This document shows positions 28,007 through 36,650 of a DNA stretch of 64,000 bases, in pieces. The DNA comes from Pseudomonadota bacterium. GTDB taxonomy: Bacteria; Pseudomonadota; Alphaproteobacteria; Rhizobiales; Rhizobiaceae. The stretch is taken from contig JAEWDP010000070.1 of NCBI GenBank assembly GCA_023390055.1, positions 15,080 through 79,079 of the forward strand, read 5' to 3'. The position numbers were made by a program, and so were the translations under genes. Below the pieces are notes generated by a model, which was given only the letters and a program-made list of their open reading frames with translations, did not search any database and was not told where the DNA came from. Positions within the stretch are counted from its first letter, which is position 1; every line of letters starts with the position of its first letter.

Positions 28007-29439
28007 TTGAACTCGTATGGCGGAATGCTCTCTATTATCTCATTCTATTTTTTCGTCGGCCATTCATCACGATATTGCCGGCATTATTCATATTCGTTAT
28101 CGGCTCAGGTTTCGTGATGACTGCTCAACGTCCCTTCTACAGTGAGGGTTTGTTGATCATGGACTTTCAACAGATACCCACATCGCTCGTATCGCCCACG
28201 GTCGCTAACGATCGTCTCCGATTTATCGAACAGCGTGTGCTGTCCAGAGATAATCTGGTGGCGCTTACCGAACGATTTGAACTCTACAACGATCTGGCGC
28301 CATCTCTCACGGACGTCAAGATTGCACAATTGATGCGCAACGACATCTGGATGCAGACAACCTTCTCTGAGTCCGGTGACGAGTTGACCAGTGCCGCTAT
28401 TCGGCTGGGGTTCAAGCATACTATTCCGTCAAAAGCGTTTGATGTCACCACGGAGCTTTTACGCATGGTTGTGGATACCAGTCATAGCATCAGAGCCACC
28501 AAGGCGACGGAAACCGCGCAGTTTCTCGAACGGGAGGTAGAAAAGCTTACCGACCATCTGAAGGCTCGGGAAAGTACGTGGGCAAATTTCATTGAAGGTA
28601 ACAATCAAGCCCAGCCGGACAGGCTGCCGACAATGCTGATTGAATTACAGGCGAAACAGAATGAGCTCTCCGTTGCTGAACAAGTCGTTGCAGCAACTCG
28701 CGAAGAGATGAGGATCCTGGAAGTTCAGGTGGATAACGGCGTGGACGCAATTGGCCCTGCGGCACAACTGGACACACAGATCCAAGCTATTAATGCAGAG
28801 ATCGCCGAAGCAAAGCTTCTGTATTCCGATGAGCATCCTCAGATGAAGCTGTTGAGGGATAGGGCCGCGGATCTTCGCGCGGCCTACGAAGAAGCGACCA
28901 ATGGGTCCGCAGATGAGGCATCACTTGCAACCTTACTGCTCCCTCCTGATGTGGCACTCCTGGTCGATCGGTTGAACCAGGCACGGCCCCGCTATGAAGC
29001 GGCACTTACGCATGCTTCAAATCTGAAGGACGCGATTGAGACATTGAAGAATACCATCGAAAAGACGACAAGATTCGCAGACGAACTATCGGTAATAGAA
29101 ACAGAGCGTCAGGAACTGAGGCGGGAACTTGACGAGATGAAGGGTCGTCTTTCAACAGCTTCCATGGCGGAACGGATGGAACTGGACAAAGCTTCGTTTC
29201 GGGTTGACCTCGTTGAGGCGCCTGTGTTCCCCACCTCTCCGACGGGCCCACGGCGCCTTCTTCTCCTTGCAGGGGCAATGATCGTCTCTATTGGAGCGGG
29301 ACTTTCGGTGCTGGTTTTGTCCGATCTCGCTGACCGCCGAGTTCGAGGTGCCTTCGACGTTGCACATGCCCTTGAAGGTAAAACACTTGTAATGATCCCG
29401 GCGTGGTCGCCGGGTAAATTGGTAAAGAATAGTACATAA
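28003..29439 (+). CDS. Wzz/GumC-type chain-length co-polymerase (ExoP N-terminal part)
   Basis: A 478-residue inner-membrane protein with two transmembrane segments, at about 20-42 and 420-445, enclosing a large periplasmic coiled-coil domain (for example the LEREVEKLTDHLKARE stretch). The proline-rich PVFPTSPTGPRR before the second membrane helix is typical of polysaccharide co-polymerases. It stops soon after the second helix with no ATPase domain. The kinase-like partner is a separate downstream gene, unlike one-piece ExoP. It overlaps exoF by four bases. Its expected role is to set chain length and link the Wzy/Wzx machinery to the outer-membrane exporter. Confidence 0.87.
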   Translation: MIELVWRNALYYLILFFRRPFITILPALFIFVIGSGFVMTAQRPFYSEGLLIMDFQQIPTSLVSPTVANDRLRFIEQRVLSRDNLVALTERFELYNDLAPSLTDVKIAQLMRNDIWMQTTFSESGDELTSAAIRLGFKHTIPSKAFDVTTELLRMVVDTSHSIRATKATETAQFLEREVEKLTDHLKARESTWANFIEGNNQAQPDRLPTMLIELQAKQNELSVAEQVVAATREEMRILEVQVDNGVDAIGPAAQLDTQIQAINAEIAEAKLLYSDEHPQMKLLRDRAADLRAAYEEATNGSADEASLATLLLPPDVALLVDRLNQARPRYEAALTHASNLKDAIETLKNTIEKTTRFADELSVIETERQELRRELDEMKGRLSTASMAERMELDKASFRVDLVEAPVFPTSPTGPRRLLLLAGAMIVSIGAGLSVLVLSDLADRRVRGAFDVAHALEGKTLVMIPAWSPGKLVKNST

Positions 29440-29508
29440 CCTAACGCTCACGATGATCCAGCGTCGTTCATAATGACCCGGAAAAGCATCCCAGGAACGG
29501 GGGAACAG

Positions 29509-30291
29509 ATGGAAATGCTCAGCAATATCCTTCCCCACAACAGGTTGTCTGAACGTGTTCCGACAAACCGCGCCGTGACTGCTTTGGCACCTCAGGCGAG
29601 CTCAAATGACATTTCGCCGACTGAATGCTTTCCGCTTTCGGAGACAGGCGAACATCAACTGGATGCAACATATCTCACAAAGCACCGTGTTGTCGCATTC
29701 AACCCCCGCCATCGCATCAGCCGGGCCTATGACATGCTTCGAAACGAACTTGTTGGGCAGCAGCCTTCAGGCTCCCGGTACATGATCGCTGTAACCGCCC
29801 CCGGTCCTGGATGTGGTACCTCAACTACGGCCTTCAATCTGGCGTTCAGTTTTGCGCGGTTGGTCATCGGCCCAATTGCACTTATAGAGGCCAATCCCTC
29901 GTCGAACGCGTCGCAAGACCTCTTCGGGATGGATTTACCTCCAGAGCATGCTGGTAAAGGTCATCATCTCGCCATTGAAGCTGCGGGGGTCCGATTGCAT
30001 CTGTTAAAACCGCACGCGAATGCTTACGACTATAGCACTGGATCTTCTCTCCTTTCGGAAGCAATCGAAGATCTGACCCAGACCCTGACGCCTAAAGTCG
30101 TCATCCTCGATCTTCCACCGATCCTTCACGCGGACCTGACAGCTCAGATGCTGGCAAACGTGCAATCGACCGTTCTCGTAATCGCGGCCAACAAGTCAAC
30201 TCGCGGCGATTTCGAAGTTTGCAGAACTTACTTTCAGTCTGGACAGCAGCTCCAGGTCGTCCTCAACGAAGCACGCGGGCACGGCTTATGA
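29509..30291 (+). CDS. BY-kinase-like (ExoP C-terminal type) protein with degenerate ATP site
   Basis: The start at 29509 is chosen for its GGGGGA site; an earlier ATG at 29473 has no good site. The protein, about 260 residues, has the overall plan of the cytosolic ATPase domain of bacterial tyrosine autokinases: RISRAYDMLRNEL, then a glycine-rich loop, then VVILDLPPI as a Walker B-like strand. The Walker A loop reads APGPGCGTSTT, without the GKT/S lysine. The Walker A' strand reads ALIEANPSS in place of the usual Asp-x-Asp. There is no C-terminal tyrosine cluster. It should therefore be a pseudokinase or structural partner of the Wzz-like protein. Its stop overlaps the following GT2 start (ATGA). 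Confidence 0.75.
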   Translation: MEMLSNILPHNRLSERVPTNRAVTALAPQASSNDISPTECFPLSETGEHQLDATYLTKHRVVAFNPRHRISRAYDMLRNELVGQQPSGSRYMIAVTAPGPGCGTSTTAFNLAFSFARLVIGPIALIEANPSSNASQDLFGMDLPPEHAGKGHHLAIEAAGVRLHLLKPHANAYDYSTGSSLLSEAIEDLTQTLTPKVVILDLPPILHADLTAQMLANVQSTVLVIAANKSTRGDFEVCRTYFQSGQQLQVVLNEARGHGL

Positions 30292-31286
30292 GAACGAACG
30301 ATTTACTTCCGGACATCGCCCCTTCCCTTCTTGTTATAATTGTCAATTACCGCACTGGTAGCCTGACACTGGATTGCCTCCATTCCCTCTTTTCGGGCAA
30401 CAATCTACCATACGGCGGCCGGGTGATCGTCGCCGACGCAGATTCGAACGATGGATCTGACGAAATGATCCGCGCTGCGATCGCAAGTGAAGGTTGGTTC
30501 AACCGGGCATACCTGCTGCCGCTTCAAGTCAATAAAGGATTTTCCTTTGCGAACAATCGCGCACTCGAGTGGGGCATCAAGCATCTTGGTCGTCCACGAT
30601 ACGTTCTTTATCTCAACCCAGATACGATTGTGCGTCCGGGGGCTCTGCAGCCACTCCTAGATTTCCTCAATCAACACTCTCGAGCCGGAATCGTGGGAGC
30701 CCAGCTGGAAGACCCAGATGGTACTCCACAAGCCTGCGCATTCCGTTTTCCGTCGATGCTTGGAGAGCTTGAGAGTGAGGCACGAATTGGACCGATCAGT
30801 CGTGCGCTGTCTAGATCGGTTACAGCCTTGCCTTTTTCTATCGAACCGATTCCGGTTGAGTGGGTGTCCGGCGCAGCCTTGCTTTCGAGGATGGAGCTTC
30901 TAGAGGAAATTGGCCTCTTCGACGAAGATTACTTCCTCTATTTTGAGGAAGTGGATTTTTGCCGGCGCGCCGCACGCGCCCACTGGCAGTGCTGGCATGT
31001 GCCGCAAAGTCATATTGTTCATCTGGTCGGTTGCTCGACAGGTGTGACTAAAAAGGCCTCGCGACGCCGGCGCCCAAGTTACTGGTTCAATTCACGATAC
31101 AAATATTACCTGAAATATCATGGTCGGATCTATGTGGCGCTTTGTGACTTGGCATGGTTTGCAGGGCATCTCCTTTGTCGCTTGCGCCGCACGACTGAAC
31201 GAAAGCCACAGAATTTTCCCGCACACCTCTTGGGAGATTTCTTCGCACACAGTATGAAGACATGGTTTGGACGAGTTCAGAACTGA
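30288..31286 (+). CDS. GT2 glycosyltransferase, rhamnosyltransferase-like
   Basis: The ATG at 30288 overlaps the upstream stop, giving a protein of 332 residues. The GT-A domain shows VIIVNYRTGSLTLDCL, VADADSNDGSDEM, NKGFSFANNRALEWG and YLNPDTIVRPGAL, then GLFDEDYFLYFEEVDFCRRA, the pattern of WbbL-type rhamnosyltransferases and related cytosolic GT2 enzymes. A basic C-terminal part may associate with the membrane. As last gene of the exoF-wzz-kinase-like operon it is probably a rhamnose or hexose transferase, which would use the dTDP-rhamnose made by rmlA/rmlD. Donor assignment is inference. Confidence 0.85.
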   Translation: MRTNDLLPDIAPSLLVIIVNYRTGSLTLDCLHSLFSGNNLPYGGRVIVADADSNDGSDEMIRAAIASEGWFNRAYLLPLQVNKGFSFANNRALEWGIKHLGRPRYVLYLNPDTIVRPGALQPLLDFLNQHSRAGIVGAQLEDPDGTPQACAFRFPSMLGELESEARIGPISRALSRSVTALPFSIEPIPVEWVSGAALLSRMELLEEIGLFDEDYFLYFEEVDFCRRAARAHWQCWHVPQSHIVHLVGCSTGVTKKASRRRRPSYWFNSRYKYYLKYHGRIYVALCDLAWFAGHLLCRLRRTTERKPQNFPAHLLGDFFAHSMKTWFGRVQN

Positions 31287-31289
31287 CGT

Positions 31290-31658
31290 CTACCGGCGCG
31301 CCACGGCTCTTGATAGCCCAGCGCCTGCCAAATAACCCAGATTGATGCAGATAATGTCGATAATCAATGTCACGATCGTGCTGGTGGTGAGCCCGGTAAA
31401 AACCATAGGCAGTATGAAGTGGAACGCGCAGTAGCCAGCAATGATCGGTACTAACGACAAGGGTCTGAACAACAGCCCTGCGCCAAAGCCTACCAAACCT
31501 GCGACGATCATTCTCTTCTTTCCAAAACAGGGCCACCTTCCGGCGCAGGCATTAATTGGAGCGACAAACAAGGCTGGCATAAAAGGTAGCCAGAATTTGG
31601 GTTTCAGAACTACAATGATGTTGGCACGCATTGCAAGATACGAAGAACCGACCACCAA
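31290..31658 (-). CDS. Small predicted membrane protein, unknown function
   Basis: A 122-codon frame encodes a very hydrophobic protein with three or four likely membrane helices (around FWLPFMPALFVAP, IVAGLVGFGAGLLF, LVPIIAGYCAFHFIL and IVTLIIDIICINLGYLAG). The first codon is a TTG, and an ATG at 31631 is a plausible alternative; neither has a strong ribosome site. It lies between a convergent GT2 gene and the polymerase gene on its own strand. It might be a small EPS accessory protein, but I recognise no family. Hydrophobic composition and placement are the only support. Confidence 0.5.
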   Translation of the reverse strand: MVVGSSYLAMRANIIVVLKPKFWLPFMPALFVAPINACAGRWPCFGKKRMIVAGLVGFGAGLLFRPLSLVPIIAGYCAFHFILPMVFTGLTTSTIVTLIIDIICINLGYLAGAGLSRAVARR

Positions 31659-31787
31659 AGGTTAGTCCTTGGTCTAAACCGTCATATGCAAGAATTTGCT
31701 GGCGGTGTGCCATCAATAAAACAACGCGCAAGGCTTTTACCCGGCCGGGCTATACATCTTTATGCAGGATCGGCGGTATCACAAAAA

Positions 31788-33314
31788 TCAGATTCCGCGT
31801 CCTATAATTCTTAGAGCCTGTGGCGTAACAGACGCCGACCGCGATGCATCCGGGTTCAGTCGAGTGCTTGGTATCCGGAGGGCGCCAGCCAGCAACCCTG
31901 CAAAGCTCCAACAAATGTACGTAATGAATGTAACGCTACTGGTGGTAATAATGGTAAAGCAAATTGCGATAAGGACACCAAGAAGACCTTGATAGTATAC
32001 ATCGTCCTGACCACCCTTGACAATTCTGTACATCAGTTGACAGCCAATCGTTAGAAAGGCAGATACGAAAAATGTAAATCCAACCAAGCCGAACTCAAGG
32101 GCAACTTGGAGGTAACTATTCACGACATCGATTATACCTTGCCCTTGAATGAGTATCTGCATCTCCGGTGCTGAAAGGAAATCTTTAGTCCCGAACAAGA
32201 GGTTTTGTTGAATGACAAGCAGAGACTGCTGAAACAGCAGTTCACGATAGGTCTCGGTACCATCGCCAACGGAACCAACGAATGGCAGCAGACCAATCAC
32301 TCGATCGAGGAGGCTGTTTGGTACCAGGAAGATACCTATTACCATGAGCGGCATCAGCTTTGAGGCAAAGCTCCAGCGTACGTGTCGATCAGCAGCAGCT
32401 ATTGTCACGATGAATATTACAAACCCCAGCCAAGGGCCCCGCGAGATGCTTGCCGCTAAACCTCCAAGGAGAAAACACAGCGCGAAACCACGCCACCACA
32501 CGCGCATTCGTGAAGAACGGATGGATAGAAGAGCCCCAGCGCCTACCATGCATATAAAACCGAATGCAATGGCCTCGATGGCAGTCGCTGCAGCCCTCAG
32601 AAGTCCATCACGGAACAGATATGGCGTGATCAAGACGACATCCCAATCCAAGACGACCGAATAATATATTCGCCACGACCGCAATATCTCAAATATCCCG
32701 ATCGCCGCCAGTGGCATTACAGCAACTGCGAATGCCAGTAATGTTTGATTCACATGGTCGCTTGTACGGATCGATCGGCTGATCGCAAAATAGGGAAGAA
32801 ATATATCCAATGTGTACCCCGGGAGCAGCCTCAATGTTGCGTTTATATCGTCTTGCCTAATGGCAAGTATGTTCCAAAGAAGCCACATGCAAAGGACGGG
32901 TAGATCCGAACCGCGCAGAACACGACTTGATGGCTCTTGCAATTGCTTGAGCGCAATCGGCAGTAATAGGAAAAGGCCGAGAAGTCTGGGAAGATTGAGA
33001 TCCGTAATTCGATTGAAAAGCCCAGGAATGCCAAATCCGATTGATACACACGGTGCAGCAAAGAGAAGGACAATGTACAACATGGCAGGTCTTTGCGCAT
33101 GTCGATGAATGACGAAACTCAACAGACCGGTAAAGGCTGCGAATAGCATGAAATCCCTGGAGAGGAACACCGCGATGGTGGTTACGAGCCAGCTATATTT
33201 CCAGAGCGCAAATTCACGTCGTCCAATCAGCGGTATTGCTATCCGACCCGCGACAAATAAAACGGGGATCGAAATGGCAAGCACATAAGCCAGCGCCTTC
33301 ATATGCTCCGGCAT
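31788..33314 (-). CDS. Wzy-like O-antigen/EPS polymerase (O-antigen ligase family)
   Basis: A 508-residue polytopic membrane protein with about eleven to twelve helices and a larger periplasmic loop around residues 320-410 (GTETYRELLFQQSLLVIQ, then GTKDFLSAPEM). This hydrophobicity plan, with the SRGPWLGFVIF block and the Arg-rich central loop, is characteristic of the Wzy/WaaL superfamily that joins lipid-linked repeat units in the periplasm. A GGAGG stands six bases before the ATG. With wzx, wzz-like and exoF-type genes it completes a Wzx/Wzy pathway. Sequence alone does not separate polymerase from ligase, but the locus favours polymerase. Confidence 0.82.
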   Translation of the reverse strand: MPEHMKALAYVLAISIPVLFVAGRIAIPLIGRREFALWKYSWLVTTIAVFLSRDFMLFAAFTGLLSFVIHRHAQRPAMLYIVLLFAAPCVSIGFGIPGLFNRITDLNLPRLLGLFLLLPIALKQLQEPSSRVLRGSDLPVLCMWLLWNILAIRQDDINATLRLLPGYTLDIFLPYFAISRSIRTSDHVNQTLLAFAVAVMPLAAIGIFEILRSWRIYYSVVLDWDVVLITPYLFRDGLLRAAATAIEAIAFGFICMVGAGALLSIRSSRMRVWWRGFALCFLLGGLAASISRGPWLGFVIFIVTIAAADRHVRWSFASKLMPLMVIGIFLVPNSLLDRVIGLLPFVGSVGDGTETYRELLFQQSLLVIQQNLLFGTKDFLSAPEMQILIQGQGIIDVVNSYLQVALEFGLVGFTFFVSAFLTIGCQLMYRIVKGGQDDVYYQGLLGVLIAICFTIITTSSVTFITYICWSFAGLLAGALRIPSTRLNPDASRSASVTPQALRIIGRGI

Positions 33315-33476
33315 ATCGCTCCTCCAAGGGACCGCCTTCTTCTTCCACTTTGTATAGACTAGCCGAACCGTCCATTCATCTCAGCCTCTCCAAAAGTGGT
33401 AGCTTCTCTAGCGTCCATTTTAACGCCTTGTAAATGCCGGTGCCATGCTGCTTGATGCTGGTTTCAGGAGACAAGG

Positions 33477-35000
33477 ATGCTGACCCGTCGCACCGCTTTG
33501 ACCATGCTGCCGGCAGGGCTTTTTGCGCCGTATCTGTCGCGTGCACACACGCGGGTGCGCCCCGGTAACTTTGGAACTGGCCTCAATTTGAGTGGCACAA
33601 ACTATTGGGCAAGCGAACAGCCCTTCGCCAATCTGGCCCATAATGCTGCGCCATGGCGCTTGCAGGTTGGCAATGCCCCCTTCACCTGGGACAATCCACT
33701 CCCGCCCCTGACATCATTGGGATATCCGACCCACATTCCAACCGGCAGTTTCCTGGAAAGCTTCCTGGTTTACACGCCGCATCGCCATCATTTGCCGCTC
33801 AACCTGTTCTTCTACTTTGAGGGCCAAGGTAGGTTTACATTCACAGGCGGCGCCGAAATCGTGTCCAGGCACGACGGTTTTGACCGCATCCGGAATCTTC
33901 GGCGGCCTGATGCTATCACTTTATGTCTCCACCAAACTCATCCCGATGATCCCTTGCGTAACATCAGGCTCTTCGATGAAGAGCAGAAGTCCGACGGTGA
34001 CTTCAGAACGCGATTTCTTGATCGCCTCAAAGGAATGTCGGTACTTCGCTTCATGGATTGGATGTCCACCAACAATTCGCGGGTTCGCACATGGAAAGAG
34101 CGACCAGTCCAATCCAGTTTTGGTCGTTCTGAAGACGGCGTCGCACTTGAAACACTGGTCGATCTCAGCAACCGGACTGGTATTGCGCCGTGGTTCAATT
34201 TGCCCCACGGCGCAAGCAACAAGTTTGTCGAGAATTTCGCGGAGACTGTACGAACGCGTCTTGATCCGAGCCTACCAGTCTTTGTCGAATATTCGAATGA
34301 AGTGTGGAACTCAATATTTCAACAATCGTCGTATGCACAGGAACAGGGTCTTGCTTCGAACCTGTCAAACAATCCTTTTGAAGCACAGCTTAGATTTTAT
34401 GCCAAAAGAACGACTGAAGTGCTGAAAATATGGGAACGCGTGTTCGGCGATGACGCGAAACGTATTAAAGGCGTTTACGCGGCACAGTCGGCAAACCCCT
34501 GGACAAGCGAGACAATTTTGAATTTCCCGGACGTCTTGCGACATGCTGACGTTCTGGCGATCGCGCCCTATTTTGGGGGCTTACTGGGTTCGCCCGAGAT
34601 GGCGTCTCGCGTCCAGTCATGGAGTTTGGACAAACTGTTCACCGTACTTCGGAATGAACTGGAAACCTCAAATCAACAACAGATACTGGCACAGGCTCAG
34701 ATAGCGAGACAATACGGTCTTGAACTGGTTGCTTACGAAGGTGGACAGCATCTTGTCGGCATCGGAGGCGCTGAGAACAACGACCGACTGACCGACCTGT
34801 TCATTGCAGCAAACCGGGATGTGCGCATGAAGGAACTATATCGACGCCACCTTGCCATCTGGGAAAACGCTGGAGGAGGAACCTACGCATTCTTTTCATC
34901 CATGAGTGAACCCAGTAAATGGGGAAGCTGGGGCCTCCTTGAACATGAAGATGATGAGCAGCCTAAATGGGATGCCATACAGATGTTTCTTGGACACTAA
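33477..35000 (+). CDS. Tat-exported glycoside-hydrolase-like protein
   Basis: A 507-residue protein. The N-terminus MLTRRTALTMLPAGLFAPYL with a twin arginine suggests Tat export. In the centre is VFVEYSNEVWNSIF, with a Glu in the position of the acid/base of clan-A (TIM-barrel) glycosidases. Further on is LELVAYEGGQHL, whose Glu could be the nucleophile, followed by YAFFSSMSEPSKWGSWG. This pattern is seen in proteins loosely annotated as cellulose-binding or cellulase-like. It is divergent from the polymerase gene, with GGAGA upstream of its ATG. A periplasmic enzyme trimming or cleaving the polymer would be expected in an EPS locus. Linkage specificity is unknown. Confidence 0.72.
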   Translation: MLTRRTALTMLPAGLFAPYLSRAHTRVRPGNFGTGLNLSGTNYWASEQPFANLAHNAAPWRLQVGNAPFTWDNPLPPLTSLGYPTHIPTGSFLESFLVYTPHRHHLPLNLFFYFEGQGRFTFTGGAEIVSRHDGFDRIRNLRRPDAITLCLHQTHPDDPLRNIRLFDEEQKSDGDFRTRFLDRLKGMSVLRFMDWMSTNNSRVRTWKERPVQSSFGRSEDGVALETLVDLSNRTGIAPWFNLPHGASNKFVENFAETVRTRLDPSLPVFVEYSNEVWNSIFQQSSYAQEQGLASNLSNNPFEAQLRFYAKRTTEVLKIWERVFGDDAKRIKGVYAAQSANPWTSETILNFPDVLRHADVLAIAPYFGGLLGSPEMASRVQSWSLDKLFTVLRNELETSNQQQILAQAQIARQYGLELVAYEGGQHLVGIGGAENNDRLTDLFIAANRDVRMKELYRRHLAIWENAGGGTYAFFSSMSEPSKWGSWGLLEHEDDEQPKWDAIQMFLGH

Positions 35001-35513
35001 ATACGAACTGCCCACCGAATGCAGTAAATTTTCGCCAACAGAACGTGATTAGTCTTCAGCACAAATCTGGGTAATCTCCAAGCCGGGGATCTGAAAAAAG
35101 GTCCTGCCTGCAAGCTGCATCGGCCAACTCCTAGTGTCCCGTCATAATCACTGTGACGCGACACTAGAAGATCAACAGCCTTGAAAGACTGCTTTCGATG
35201 TATCCTCTACGCCTAACGAATACAGCGAGGGATGATTGAGTACGTGCTGACAGCAGATAGACTTCATCGGGTGCTGTTGTTCATCGTCGGCCAATTCCCG
35301 GAATGATCGGGACGAGCCGGGTTTCAACAACAGGCATTGGGGGGTATATTCTTCGTCTGGGCTAAAAAGCAGTAGATGCTGGAAGTTCTTTCAGCGACGA
35401 TAAGAACATCTGGTGAATGCGAGACGCGATATTCCTTCCCTGAGACATGTCACTTCGGCGGCTTGTTCGCAAGCTGCTCTTGATGCGAACCTAGGGAAAG
35501 CAGTTGAGCATCT
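35001..35513. other. Intergenic region with a strong palindrome
   Basis: These 513 bases separate the hydrolase gene from the Gfo/Idh-SDR-GT operon. The main feature is the hairpin at 35131-35167. The rest shows only short frames without starts or family resemblance. A promoter for the downstream operon must be here, but I cannot place it. Confidence 0.5.
35131..35167. repeat. Palindrome CTAGTGTC...GACACTAG with nested stem
   Basis: Perfect 8-bp outer arms (35131-35138 and 35160-35167) continue inward after one mismatch into a 5-bp CGTCA/TGACG stem (35140-35144 and 35154-35158) around a 9-base loop. It lies about 130 bases downstream of the hydrolase gene, without a T-run. The arms look like abutted terminal inverted repeats of a small insertion element, or a bidirectional terminator. 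Neither is proven. Confidence 0.5.
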
Positions 35514-36650
35514 ATGGTTAAAGAGGGAAAGTCCGTCATCCTGATTGGCTGCGGTTTTGTCGCCGATCTCTACATGCGCTCATTTGCAACCTTTCCAGAG
35601 ATTTCAGTGCTAGGTGCATTTGACCGCTGTTCGGAGCGGATGGCCAAATTCTGCGGGCACTGGAGCCTGGCTTCCTTCGAAACAATCGAAGCTGCATTCA
35701 GTACGGCCCGCAAGAAGACGCTCTTCCTGAATCTTACGAACCCTGCGCAACATTATGCAGTGAACCATGCAATCCTTGACGCTGGTTTTTCTTGCTGGTC
35801 CGAGAAACCGCTGGCAATGACCATGCCGGAAGCATACGCACTTCATTCGCTGGCCGAGAAAAGGAAGGTCCTTCTCGCATCAGCACCATGCTCGGCGCTG
35901 AGTGAAACAGCACAGACATTGGGTCACGTATTACGCCATAATTTGGCAGGCATTCCCCGATTGATCTATGCTGAGCTGGATGACGGATTTGTCCCTCATG
36001 CTCCAGTGGAAAAATGGTATAGCGAAAGTGGAGCTCCCTGGCCGTATGACGATGAATTCAAGACCGGCTGTACTCTTGAGCACGCCGGTTATTACTTAAG
36101 TTGGCTGATTACCTTTTTTGGTGCTGTCGATACGGTCTCTGCCGCATCGGCTATAACGCTGCCAGATAAACGCGGTGTTAGCTCTGACGTTCCTGATTTT
36201 TCGACAGCTATCTTGTTCTTCAAGAACGGTCTCATCGCACGATTAACCTGTTCAATCGTCGCAAGCCACAATCACAAGATCAGGATCTTCACTGATGAGG
36301 GTGTCTTGGAAATCGACCGAGCATGGGACAATTCCGCTCCACTATCGTTTCGTCGCCGGTTTGTTCTGCGGCGCCGACTGATTGAGAGCCCGTTCCGCAA
36401 GAGACTTCGTCTGAGCGGCCCAACGCATCCAAAAGTGCAACGCAAGGGCGCCGCAACCATGAACTTTGCGCTTGGTCCTACAGAGCTGCTTGAAGCCCTT
36501 CATGAAAATCGCCCTAGCCGTTTCAACGCAGACTTTGCACTGCATTTGAATGAGGTAACCCTTGCTATTCAAATGTCGGGTCGCGGTTCCGGCGCACAAA
36601 AAATGGAAACGAGTTGCTTGCCAATGGAGCCAATGCCATGGGCACACTGA
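35514..36650 (+). CDS. Gfo/Idh/MocA-family NAD(P)-dependent oxidoreductase
   Basis: A 378-residue two-domain dehydrogenase. The Rossmann motif reads ILIGCGFVADLYMRSF, with a variant GxGxxx, and the family lysine lies in SEKPLAMTMPEA. HAGYYLSWLITFFG is part of the C-terminal substrate domain. Family members oxidise or reduce sugar hydroxyls on nucleotide sugars or free sugars. It begins a five-gene run with an SDR, GT4, GT2 and a Gfo/Idh-SDR fusion, in which every junction overlaps or nearly overlaps, so the run is one operon. The next gene starts inside its last 13 bases. Its exact sugar substrate is unknown. Confidence 0.83.
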   Translation: MVKEGKSVILIGCGFVADLYMRSFATFPEISVLGAFDRCSERMAKFCGHWSLASFETIEAAFSTARKKTLFLNLTNPAQHYAVNHAILDAGFSCWSEKPLAMTMPEAYALHSLAEKRKVLLASAPCSALSETAQTLGHVLRHNLAGIPRLIYAELDDGFVPHAPVEKWYSESGAPWPYDDEFKTGCTLEHAGYYLSWLITFFGAVDTVSAASAITLPDKRGVSSDVPDFSTAILFFKNGLIARLTCSIVASHNHKIRIFTDEGVLEIDRAWDNSAPLSFRRRFVLRRRLIESPFRKRLRLSGPTHPKVQRKGAATMNFALGPTELLEALHENRPSRFNADFALHLNEVTLAIQMSGRGSGAQKMETSCLPMEPMPWAH

